25,324 nt of DNA from Bacteroidales bacterium GP3 (lineage in GTDB: Bacteria > Bacteroidota > Bacteroidia > Bacteroidales > Muribaculaceae): NCBI GenBank assembly GCA_001701075.1, contig DAAK01000160.1, forward strand, positions 4,386-29,709, in the 5' to 3' direction. This document shows, one piece after another, positions 7,354-14,401 of the stretch (within the stretch, counting starts at the first letter, position 1; every line of letters begins with the position of its first letter). The translations under genes were made by a program, and so were the position numbers. The notes beneath the pieces are model-generated. The model was given only the letters and a program-made list of their open reading frames with translations, made no database searches and was not told where the DNA came from.

Positions 7354-8205
7354 ATGCTAAGAATTGCTATTCAAAACAAAGGGCGCTTGGGCGAGGAGTC
7401 TGTAGGACTTCTCAGCCGTGTCGGCATCGAGATAGACACCGCCAAAAGGAAGTATCTGTCAAAAGCCATAAACTTCCCCATTGAGATTCTCAACGTCCGT
7501 GACGACGATATCCCCGGGCTTGTAGCTGAAAATTCAGCCCAACTCGGTATAGTAGGACTTAACGAAGTCGAGGAAAAAGGCGCTAAAGTCGACATAGTAC
7601 GTAAGCTCGGATTTGGAGCTTGCCGTCTTTCGCTTGCTATCCCAAAGCGTGAGGAGTATACCGGGCCAGAATATTTCCGTGGCAAACGTATAGCCACATC
7701 GTATCCCAGAATTCTACGCCGTTACTTCGACGGTCTCGGAATAGATATAATCCCGGTAGTCATTTCCGGATCTGTGGAAATCACGCCATCGGCTGGTATG
7801 GCCGACGCTATATTCGATATTGTCTCGTCGGGAGGAACCCTCATATCCAACGGGCTAAAGGAAGTGGAGAGGGTGATGGATTCGGAAGCTGTGCTTGTGG
7901 CTAATCCCTCACTTTCGAAAGATGATCGCGAATTGCTCGATGAAATCGAGTTCCGCATAGAAAGCGACAGAATCAGCCGCGGTATGAAATATCTTTTGAT
8001 GAACATACCTACCGAAAGCCTTGAAAAAGCAGTAGAAATTCTTCCAGCCATGCGGTCGCCTACAGTGTTGCCTCTTGCCACGCCAGGCTGGCACTCGCTC
8101 CACTCTGTAGTGGAATCCTCACAACTCTGGGAGAAAGTGCGTCAATTGAAGGCTATTGGTGCAGAAGGAATACTTGTATTATCAGTCGACAAAATTATCT
8201 TATGA
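7354..8205 (+). CDS. hisG: ATP phosphoribosyltransferase, long form
   Basis: HisG catalyses the first step of histidine synthesis, joining ATP and PRPP to give phosphoribosyl-ATP in the cytoplasm. The 283-aa length and the C-terminal part from about residue 210 match the long, hexameric form with its own ACT-like regulatory domain, which is feedback-inhibited by histidine and needs no HisZ. The start 'MLRIAIQNKGRL' is typical. The PRPP-binding signature is at about 151-167 ('DAIFDIVSSGGTLISNG'). The ATG at 7354 directly follows the T-run of the attenuator, so the terminator hairpin may also hinder initiation here. The stop overlaps the hisD start in an ATGA (8202-8205), suggesting translational coupling. 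It is the first of eight his genes. Confidence 0.97.
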   Translation: MLRIAIQNKGRLGEESVGLLSRVGIEIDTAKRKYLSKAINFPIEILNVRDDDIPGLVAENSAQLGIVGLNEVEEKGAKVDIVRKLGFGACRLSLAIPKREEYTGPEYFRGKRIATSYPRILRRYFDGLGIDIIPVVISGSVEITPSAGMADAIFDIVSSGGTLISNGLKEVERVMDSEAVLVANPSLSKDDRELLDEIEFRIESDRISRGMKYLLMNIPTESLEKAVEILPAMRSPTVLPLATPGWHSLHSVVESSQLWEKVRQLKAIGAEGILVLSVDKIIL

Positions 8206-9488
8206 AAATCTACAATAATCCGGCTCGATCGCAATGGGCCGAGCTTTGCAAGCGTGCCAAAGCCGAAGAAAGTGCTGAAGTCGACAAAATTGTCAGCAAT
8301 ATTATCCAGCGCGTACGCATAGATGGCGACGAGGCCCTTATGCAGCTTGCCGCTGAGATCGACGGTATCTCTAAACCATATGACTTGACCGTATCAGAAG
8401 CTGAGTATGCAGAGGCCGAGGCATCAGTATCAGATTGTTTGAAAGCGGCAATCAAGACTGCTGCTGACAATATCTCCGCATTCCACCGGGCTCAGCTGCC
8501 TTCTGAAATAAGAGTGGAGACTCTGCCAGGAGTCACTTGCATTCAACGCCCTGTGGCTATACAGAACGTGGGTATATACATCCCTGGAGGTACAGCTCCG
8601 CTTTTCTCCACTGTGCTAATGCTGGCTCTTCCAGCTCGCATTGCCGGTTGCCGACGCGTAGTGATGGCTACTCCTTGCGATAGGGAAGGTCGTGTTTCCC
8701 CAGCTGTGCTGTATGCCGCACGCATATGTGGTGTCGATGACGTATATAAAGTGGGTGGTGCGCAGGCAATAGCGGCTCTTGCATATGGCACAGAGACCAT
8801 CTCTGCGGTTGACAAGATTTTCGGTCCCGGCAATAGGTTTGTCACTGCCGCAAAGCAGCAGGTAGGAGGGCGTGCCGTTTCTATCGACATGCCGGCCGGT
8901 CCTTCCGAGGTGATGATTCTGGCTGATGACACTGCCGATTCCGAATTTGTGGCAGCTGATATCCTTTCACAATGCGAGCATGGTGCCGATTCCCAAGGCA
9001 TTGTTGTATGCAATTCCCTAACGCTTGCTGAAGAAATCAAGGATGCAATTAAATGTCAGGCCTCAAAACTTGACCGTGCTGAATACGTAAGCCGTTCGCT
9101 CGAAAATTCGCGTATCATAGTGCTTGAGGATCGTGCCGACATGATAGCGTTTGCCAACCTGTATGGCGCAGAGCATCTTATTATCTCACTCAGTGATCCT
9201 TTTAAGGCAGCGGATGGAATCACTGCCGCTGGAAGTATCTTCATTGGAAATTATTCTCCCGAGAGTGCCGGTGATTATGCTTCAGGCACCAACCATACAC
9301 TCCCCACTTCCGGATGGGCGCATAGCTGCAGTGGAGTCAACATCGACAGCTACACCCGCAAAACCACTATCCAGAACATCACTCCTGAGGGTCTTGCACG
9401 TCTGGCCGATACAATCACTACAATGGCTGATGCCGAAGGTCTCGAAGCCCACGCTCAGGCAGTAAAAATCAGAATGCAATGCAAATAA
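8202..9488 (+). CDS. hisD: Histidinol dehydrogenase
   Basis: HisD performs the last two oxidations of the pathway, L-histidinol to histidinal to L-histidine, with NAD+ and Zn2+. The 428-aa length is normal for the family. The family signature 'KIFGPGNRFVTAAKQQV' is followed by 'DMPAGPSEVMILAD'. The catalytic pair equivalent to E. coli Glu326-His327 is E324-H325 in 'YGAEHLI'. Zinc-site residues are found around 'QCEHGADSQG' and in the C-terminal 'NHTLPTSGWA' region. It overlaps hisG by 4 bp and hisC by 10 bp, which argues for one polycistronic, translationally coupled mRNA. Confidence 0.97.
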   Translation: MKIYNNPARSQWAELCKRAKAEESAEVDKIVSNIIQRVRIDGDEALMQLAAEIDGISKPYDLTVSEAEYAEAEASVSDCLKAAIKTAADNISAFHRAQLPSEIRVETLPGVTCIQRPVAIQNVGIYIPGGTAPLFSTVLMLALPARIAGCRRVVMATPCDREGRVSPAVLYAARICGVDDVYKVGGAQAIAALAYGTETISAVDKIFGPGNRFVTAAKQQVGGRAVSIDMPAGPSEVMILADDTADSEFVAADILSQCEHGADSQGIVVCNSLTLAEEIKDAIKCQASKLDRAEYVSRSLENSRIIVLEDRADMIAFANLYGAEHLIISLSDPFKAADGITAAGSIFIGNYSPESAGDYASGTNHTLPTSGWAHSCSGVNIDSYTRKTTIQNITPEGLARLADTITTMADAEGLEAHAQAVKIRMQCK

Positions 9489-10522
9489 CTGAACTAATAC
9501 GCCCAAACATTCGTTCTCTTCAGCCATATTCCACCGCCCGCGATGAATATGAGGGTGACCTCGGAATATTTCTTGATGCCAACGAATCACCATACAATAA
9601 CGGATATAACCGTTATCCAGATCCTCGCCAAAAACGGCTAAAGGGCCTTATTTCACCAATAAAGGGAGTTGCTGCGGAAAACATCTTCATTGGCAATGGC
9701 AGTGATGAGGCAATCGACCTTTTGTTCAGGATTTTCTGTGTGCCAGGCAAAAGCAATGCCATTTCAATCGCTCCGAGTTATGGAATGTATGAAGTGGCTG
9801 CCGACATAAATGATGTTGAGGTGCGGAAGGTGCTATTGAACGATGATTTCTCACTTCCTGTGGGTCGACTTCTTGAGGCTGCAGATGCTGACTCCAGGCT
9901 TCTATTTATCTGCTCTCCAAACAATCCTACAGGGAATGCCTTTCCAAGTGAGGAAGTGGAGCGTCTTGTCAGGGAATTCCCGGGTATTGTGGTGGTGGAT
10001 GAGGCTTACATAGATTTCTCCGACAAACCCGGCATGCTTCCAATTCTTTCTGAATTCCCAAATCTTGTCGTGCTTCAGACTCTCTCCAAGGCATGGGGAA
10101 TGGCAGGACTGCGTTGCGGCCTTGCGTTCGCATCTGCTGAAATAATCAGCTATATGAACCGTGTGAAATATCCCTATAATATCAATCTGGCAACATCCTC
10201 GATAGTGGAGCGACTCCTCGCTGAGCCAGTCATGGAACAGGTGAAAGTACTTAAAGAGGAGCGTAAGAAGCTCGCGGATGCACTTGTAGATTTTCCATTC
10301 GTGAAGAGAGTCTATCCCTCCGATGCCAACTTTCTGCTTGTAAAAGTCAGTGATGCCAACGACCTTTATGACTATCTCATAGCAAAAAAGATTATAGTCC
10401 GCAACCGCGACAAGGTAGCGCTATGCAAAGGATGTCTTCGTATCACTGTCGGGACTCCCGAAGAGAATCGCCATCTAATAGAAACCCTAAAAGATTATGA
10501 AAAAAAAGCTTCTGATTGTTGA
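9479..10522 (+). CDS. hisC: Histidinol-phosphate aminotransferase
   Basis: HisC is a PLP-dependent class-I/II aminotransferase that converts imidazole-acetol phosphate and glutamate to histidinol phosphate and 2-oxoglutarate. Landmarks in the 347-aa protein are the N-terminal 'LDANESPYN' substrate-binding stretch, 'SPNNPTGN', 'VVDEAYIDF', and the PLP lysine K204 in 'LSKAWGMAGLRCG', the last being the signature of this aminotransferase family. It starts inside the end of hisD (10-bp overlap) and its last 26 bp contain the hisB start. The call agrees with the operon position (third gene) and with the usual length of about 345-360 aa. Confidence 0.97.
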   Translation: MQITELIRPNIRSLQPYSTARDEYEGDLGIFLDANESPYNNGYNRYPDPRQKRLKGLISPIKGVAAENIFIGNGSDEAIDLLFRIFCVPGKSNAISIAPSYGMYEVAADINDVEVRKVLLNDDFSLPVGRLLEAADADSRLLFICSPNNPTGNAFPSEEVERLVREFPGIVVVDEAYIDFSDKPGMLPILSEFPNLVVLQTLSKAWGMAGLRCGLAFASAEIISYMNRVKYPYNINLATSSIVERLLAEPVMEQVKVLKEERKKLADALVDFPFVKRVYPSDANFLLVKVSDANDLYDYLIAKKIIVRNRDKVALCKGCLRITVGTPEENRHLIETLKDYEKKASDC

Positions 10523-11603
10523 CCGTGACGGTACTATTCTTGTGGAGCCTCCAGTGGATTACCAGATTGACTCATTAGAGAAATTTCAGTTTGTGCCGGG
10601 AGTCATAACAGCTCTTGCCGACATTGCTCGTCTTGGGGAGTATGAACTTATTATGGCCTCCAACCAAGATGGTCTTGGCACAGATTCTTTTCCCGAAGAT
10701 ACATTCTGGCCTCCACAGAATCTGATGCTTCAGACTCTTCGAGGAGAAGGAGTGGAGTTTGACGATATACTTATAGATCCTTCTTTGCCGGAAGAGAATT
10801 CTCCCAACCGTAAGCCTGGGGTCGGTATGTTTGGCAAATATATCGGCAATGATGACTATGATTTGAGTGAAAGTGTAGTGATCGGCGACCGACTTACTGA
10901 TGTGCAGCTTGCCAAGAATCTTGGCGCAAAGGCTATTCTTCTGCAACCGAGCAACACCGTGGCAGAAGGGTGTGCGCTTATCACTGATTCCTGGGCTGAA
11001 ATCAACGAGTGGCTGCGGGCATCATCACGTCGAGCTACGTTGGAGCGTGTCACCCGTGAGACTTCCATACGCGCTGAAATCGATTTGGACGGGAAGTGTC
11101 AGACCTCTATCTCTACCGGACTCAAATTTTTCGACCACATGCTGGAGCAAATTCCTCACCATAGTGGGTGCTCATTGGTCGTTGATGCAAAAGGTGATCT
11201 CCAGGTAGATGAGCATCATACGATGGAGGATGTGGCTATTGTGCTTGGCCAGTTGATTTCAAAAGCATTGGGCAATAAGGTGGGTATAGGTCGCTATGGC
11301 TTTTCCCTGCCGATGGACGAGTGCTCGGCTACTGTTCTCCTTGACTTTGGTGGACGCTCAGAGTTTGTCTGGGATGTGCCTTTCACACGCGAGTATGTCG
11401 GTGATACTCCCACTGAAATGTACAAGCATTTTTTCAAGACTCTCTCGAGCGAGATGCGCTGCAATCTGCATGTCACAGCACGTGGAGAAAACAACCATCA
11501 TCTCATTGAAGGGGTATTCAAGGCGTTTGCAAGGGCTCTTAAGATGGCTATTCGCAGAGATGTATTTTCCAATCAGTTACCTTCAAGCAAAGGACTCCTA
11601 TGA
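10497..11603 (+). CDS. hisB: Bifunctional histidinol-phosphatase / imidazoleglycerol-phosphate dehydratase
   Basis: This 368-aa fusion carries out two non-consecutive steps. The N-terminal half (about 1-170) is a HAD-type histidinol-phosphate phosphatase with D9-x-D11 in 'VDRDGT', 'ASNQDGLG', and 'VIGDRLTDVQLA' for Mg2+ binding. The C-terminal half (from about 178, 'ATLERVTRETSI') is the IGP dehydratase (HisB proper), with the manganese-binding histidine clusters 'DEHHTMED' (D238-H241 region) and 'NNHHLIEG' near the end. This is the HisNB architecture of E. coli and many Bacteroidetes. It overlaps hisC by 26 bp and shares an ATGA with hisH. Because of this fusion the operon needs no separate hisN gene. 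Confidence 0.97.
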   Translation: MKKKLLIVDRDGTILVEPPVDYQIDSLEKFQFVPGVITALADIARLGEYELIMASNQDGLGTDSFPEDTFWPPQNLMLQTLRGEGVEFDDILIDPSLPEENSPNRKPGVGMFGKYIGNDDYDLSESVVIGDRLTDVQLAKNLGAKAILLQPSNTVAEGCALITDSWAEINEWLRASSRRATLERVTRETSIRAEIDLDGKCQTSISTGLKFFDHMLEQIPHHSGCSLVVDAKGDLQVDEHHTMEDVAIVLGQLISKALGNKVGIGRYGFSLPMDECSATVLLDFGGRSEFVWDVPFTREYVGDTPTEMYKHFFKTLSSEMRCNLHVTARGENNHHLIEGVFKAFARALKMAIRRDVFSNQLPSSKGLL

Positions 11604-12184
11604 TCGCAATCATCGACTATAAGACAGGCAATCTAAGATCTGTCAAGAATGCTCTATCGCGACTTGGCGCAGAATTCCAACTCACTGCCGACCCGGAGGA
11701 GATAAAAAGAGCTTCCCATGTTATATTGCCGGGTGTCGGCAATGCCGCCGAAGCAATGGTAAATCTGCGTGAAAGTGGTCTTGTGCCTACGATTCTTCGT
11801 CTGCGCAAGCCTGTACTTGGCATCTGCGTGGGAATGCAGATAATGTGCCGGCATTCCGAAGAAGGAGATGTGGAGTGCATGGGAATATTTGATGCGTTTG
11901 TCAAAAAATTCATTCCGGCTCCTGATCTGAAAGTGCCGCATACGGGCTGGAACAATCTTTCCAACCTTGAAAGCAAACTCTTTAGAGGGATTGAATCGGG
12001 TGCCTTTGTCTATTTCGTGCATTCCTATTATGCCGGTCTGTGTCCCGACACTATCGCTACTGCAACCCAAGGCGAGATGTTCAGTGCTGCACTGAAATAT
12101 GAAAACTTCTATGGTGTACAGTTCCATCCTGAGAAAAGCGGTGAGGTCGGGGAGCGCATCATCAAAAATTTCATTGAATTATGA
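11600..12184 (+). CDS. hisH: Imidazole glycerol phosphate synthase, glutamine amidotransferase subunit
   Basis: HisH is the class-I glutaminase that supplies ammonia through a channel to HisF, forming the IGP synthase heterodimer. The 194-aa protein has the full triad: nucleophile C76 in 'LGICVGMQIM', and H176 with E178 in 'QFHPEKSG'. The oxyanion-strand motif 'LPGVGN' is near the N-terminus. It overlaps both neighbours by 4 bp (ATGA junctions at 11600 and 12181). Its partner hisF lies two genes downstream, with hisA between, as in the enterobacterial order. Confidence 0.97.
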   Translation: MIAIIDYKTGNLRSVKNALSRLGAEFQLTADPEEIKRASHVILPGVGNAAEAMVNLRESGLVPTILRLRKPVLGICVGMQIMCRHSEEGDVECMGIFDAFVKKFIPAPDLKVPHTGWNNLSNLESKLFRGIESGAFVYFVHSYYAGLCPDTIATATQGEMFSAALKYENFYGVQFHPEKSGEVGERIIKNFIEL

Positions 12185-12915
12185 GCAAGATTGAAATTAT
12201 TCCTGCAATTGATATCATTGACGGCAAGTGTGTGCGCCTTTCGCAGGGGGACTATAACCGCCAGACCACCTATGATGCATCTCCGCTGGACATGGCGCGT
12301 CGCTATGCCGACATAGGTGTGCGCCGGCTTCATGTGGTGGACCTTGATGGAGCTAAGGCATCCAATCCTGTCAATCTCCAGGTTCTTGAGAAGTTGGCTG
12401 AGGTCGAAGGCCTTGAGATAGAGTGGGGCGGTGGGATAAAATCCGAAAGCGCATTGGCCGATATTTTCTCTGCTGGAGCAAAGTATGCGGTTGTGGGTAG
12501 TGTGGCTGCTCGACAGCCGGAATTGTTTGCCGGTTGGCTTCAGCAGTTTGGTCCGGATAGGATGGTGCTTGGTGCTGACATCTTCAATGGAAAGATAGCA
12601 ACTCATGGCTGGCTCAAAACCGATGATAAGAGTGTTGATGATCTTGTAGATTTATTCATTCCATATGGGCTTTCACAAGCAATTGTGACCGAAATTTCGC
12701 GCGATGGTATGCTGTCTGGTCCTGCCACCCAACTTTATGTCGGCTTTCAGAAGAAATATCCCGATGTAGTGTTTACGGTTTCGGGCGGAATTGGCAGCGA
12801 GCAAGATATCATAGATCTTGACCGAGAAGGTCTGCGCCGTGTAATAGTAGGAAAGGCGATATATGAAAATAAAATTCCATTGAAATTTATTGAAGAATGG
12901 TTGCAAAACGAATAA
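12181..12915 (+). CDS. hisA: ProFAR isomerase (phosphoribosylformimino-AICAR-phosphate isomerase)
   Basis: HisA is a cytoplasmic (beta/alpha)8-barrel that performs the Amadori-type isomerisation of ProFAR to PRFAR. The 244-aa protein begins 'IPAIDIIDGKCVRL'. D11 corresponds to the catalytic Asp8 of the Thermotoga enzyme, and D133 in 'LGADIFNG' corresponds to the second catalytic Asp. Phosphate-binding loops are seen as 'WGGGIKS' and 'SGGIGS'. It shares half-barrel symmetry with HisF, encoded next. The stop overlaps the hisF start by 19 bp, an unusually long coupling overlap within the operon. Confidence 0.97.
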   Translation: MSKIEIIPAIDIIDGKCVRLSQGDYNRQTTYDASPLDMARRYADIGVRRLHVVDLDGAKASNPVNLQVLEKLAEVEGLEIEWGGGIKSESALADIFSAGAKYAVVGSVAARQPELFAGWLQQFGPDRMVLGADIFNGKIATHGWLKTDDKSVDDLVDLFIPYGLSQAIVTEISRDGMLSGPATQLYVGFQKKYPDVVFTVSGGIGSEQDIIDLDREGLRRVIVGKAIYENKIPLKFIEEWLQNE

Positions 12916-13655
12916 TCCCATGCCTTGACGTAAAGGATGGTCGTACTGTAAAGGGGATCAATTTCGAGAAGCTTCGTGATGTAGGCTCCCCAGTAGAACT
13001 TGGCAAGTTCTATGCCAGAGAGGGTGCAGACGAATTGGTGTATCTTGATATCAGTGCCTCAGCGGAGGGTAGACAAACATTCACATCGCTTGTGGAGCAA
13101 ATTTCTCGGGAAATCAATATCCCTTTCACTGTAGGGGGTGGCATCTCCTCAATTGAAGACGCAGCTCGCTTGCTAAATGCCGGAGCAGATAAAATTACAC
13201 TCAACACAGCGGCAGTGGCAGATCCGATGCTTATTGACCGTATTGCTGCCCGTTATGGTCGCCAATTTGTGGTGGTTGCCATTGACGCTCGCCTCGAGGA
13301 GGATGGCATTTGGCATGTCACAACTCATGGAGGGCGACGCTCCACTGATCGGGAACTATTTTCATGGGCTCGTGAGGCTGAACAGAGGGGCGCAGGCGAG
13401 ATTCTTTTCACTTCAATGAATCATGACGGAACCCGGCAGGGATATCCATGCGATGCATTTGCCAGACTCAGCGAAGAGGTGACTGTTCCGATTATAGCTT
13501 CTGGGGGTGCCGGAAGTGTCGAAGATATAGCAAAAGTGTTGACTGAAGGACGAGCCGATGCTGCATTGGCCGCTTCCATTTTCCATTATGGAGAAATCTC
13601 TATCCGCGACCTCAAACGCCAGCTCTCCGTTCAAAACATCAAGGTTGCTCTATAA
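12897..13655 (+). CDS. hisF: Imidazole glycerol phosphate synthase, cyclase subunit
   Basis: HisF is the cyclase half of IGP synthase. It combines PRFAR with ammonia from HisH to give imidazole glycerol phosphate and AICAR, the latter feeding purine synthesis. The 252-aa (beta/alpha)8-barrel has catalytic D11 ('IPCLDVKDG') and D130 ('VAIDAR'), the same numbers as in the Thermotoga protein. Phosphate-binding motifs are 'GGGISS' and 'SGGAGS'. Its stop codon sits inside the first unit of an 8-bp tandem repeat, and the following gene is the only one in the operon separated by a gap (39 bp). Confidence 0.97.
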   Translation: MVAKRIIPCLDVKDGRTVKGINFEKLRDVGSPVELGKFYAREGADELVYLDISASAEGRQTFTSLVEQISREINIPFTVGGGISSIEDAARLLNAGADKITLNTAAVADPMLIDRIAARYGRQFVVVAIDARLEEDGIWHVTTHGGRRSTDRELFSWAREAEQRGAGEILFTSMNHDGTRQGYPCDAFARLSEEVTVPIIASGGAGSVEDIAKVLTEGRADAALAASIFHYGEISIRDLKRQLSVQNIKVAL

Positions 13656-13689
13656 CCCTATAACCCTATAACCTTATAACCCCATAACG
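13650..13689 (+). repeat. 8-bp tandem repeat between hisF and hisI
   Basis: Three exact CTATAACC units (13650-13673) are followed by TTATAACC (13674-13681) and a worn CCATAACG (13682-13689). The first unit contains the hisF stop codon and the last ends 5 bp before the hisI ATG. The array fills the only intergenic gap inside the otherwise overlapping his genes. Confidence 0.85.
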
Positions 13690-13694
13690 AAGTT

Positions 13695-14291
13695 ATGAAA
13701 TTTGATGATTTTAATTTTTCAAAACTTGCTGACTCTCTTCTTCCAGTCATTGTGCAAGATGCTGTGACGCTGAAGGTGTTGATGCTTGGATATATGAACC
13801 GTGAGGCTTTCGAACGCACAGTTGAGACGGGACATGTCACCTTCTGGTCGCGTACGCGAGGAGAGTTGTGGACTAAAGGAGAGACGTCTGGACATTATCT
13901 TGAACTTGTAGAGATGTATCCCGATTGCGATTCTGATGCACTTCTTGTAAAGGCAAATCCAATAGGACCCACATGTCATCGCGGCACCACAGCTTGCTTT
14001 GACACTCCAGACCCGGAGGGATTCATACGCCGTCTTGAACAGATCGTGGCAAAACGCAAGGAGGAGATGCCCGAAAATTCCTACACCACGCGCCTGTTTA
14101 TAAAGGGCGTGAAGGCAATCTCCAAAAAGGTAGGGGAAGAGGCCGCAGAAGCCATTATAGAGGCTGTAGACGGCAATCGATCGCGCTTCATCTACGAAGC
14201 AGGCGACCTGATCTTCCATCTGCTCGTGCTTTGTCGCCAGATGGGAGTCTCCCTCTCCGACCTTGAATCCGAACTTTCCCTCCGCCATTGA
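13695..14291 (+). CDS. hisI: Bifunctional phosphoribosyl-AMP cyclohydrolase / phosphoribosyl-ATP pyrophosphatase
   Basis: This 198-aa HisIE fusion performs steps two and three of the pathway: HisE removes pyrophosphate from PR-ATP, and HisI opens the adenine ring of PR-AMP. The N-terminal half (about 1-110) has the HisI hallmarks 'LMLGYMN', 'FWSRTRGELWTKGETSGH' and the metal-binding 'DCDSDAL' with 'GPTCHRG'. The C-terminal half (about 117-198) has the HisE helix motif 'KKVGEEAAEAIIEA' and 'EAGDLIFHLLVL'. It completes the set of ten activities. It is separated from hisF by a repeat-filled 39-bp gap, and a candidate operon terminator follows its stop codon directly. Confidence 0.97.
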   Translation: MKFDDFNFSKLADSLLPVIVQDAVTLKVLMLGYMNREAFERTVETGHVTFWSRTRGELWTKGETSGHYLELVEMYPDCDSDALLVKANPIGPTCHRGTTACFDTPDPEGFIRRLEQIVAKRKEEMPENSYTTRLFIKGVKAISKKVGEEAAEAIIEAVDGNRSRFIYEAGDLIFHLLVLCRQMGVSLSDLESELSLRH

Positions 14292-14320
14292 GAGATACGC
14301 ATGCGTTCTCCTTTACTTTT
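14292..14320 (+). terminator. Candidate histidine operon terminator
   Basis: Directly after the hisI stop, GAGA (14292-14295), a bulged T, and ACG pair with CGT and TCTC (14304-14310) around a CATG loop. The T-rich run CTTTACTTTT (14311-14320) follows. The core is the 10-bp palindrome ACGCATGCGT. The stem is short and bulged, so it is plausible rather than strong. Confidence 0.45.
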
Positions 14321-14352
14321 GCAAATGGAGGCTTCGGTCTAATTTTCTTGAA

Positions 14353-14384
14353 TTTGGAGATTAGAGGAAAAAACGTTATATTTG
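14353..14384 (+). promoter_or_regulatory. Bacteroidetes-type promoter before the ATPase/nuclease gene
   Basis: TTTG at 14353-14356 and TATATTTG at 14377-14384 are 20 bp apart, the same geometry as the his promoter. Transcription would start about 10 bases before the ATG at 14402. The position supports that ATG over the earlier in-frame TTG at 14288, which lies upstream of the promoter and overlaps the hisI end. Confidence 0.75.
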
Positions 14385-14401
14385 CGGAAAAGTTTGAGAT
14401 T

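Noticed and set aside
13719..14288. 189-codon minus-strand frame inside hisI
   Set aside because: It is fully antisense to hisI, whose motifs are clear, and has no recognisable domains.
14288..14401. TTG start giving a 38-residue longer ATPase/nuclease protein
   Set aside because: It would overlap the hisI stop and the candidate terminator and precede the consensus promoter. The family begins at the ATG at 14402.
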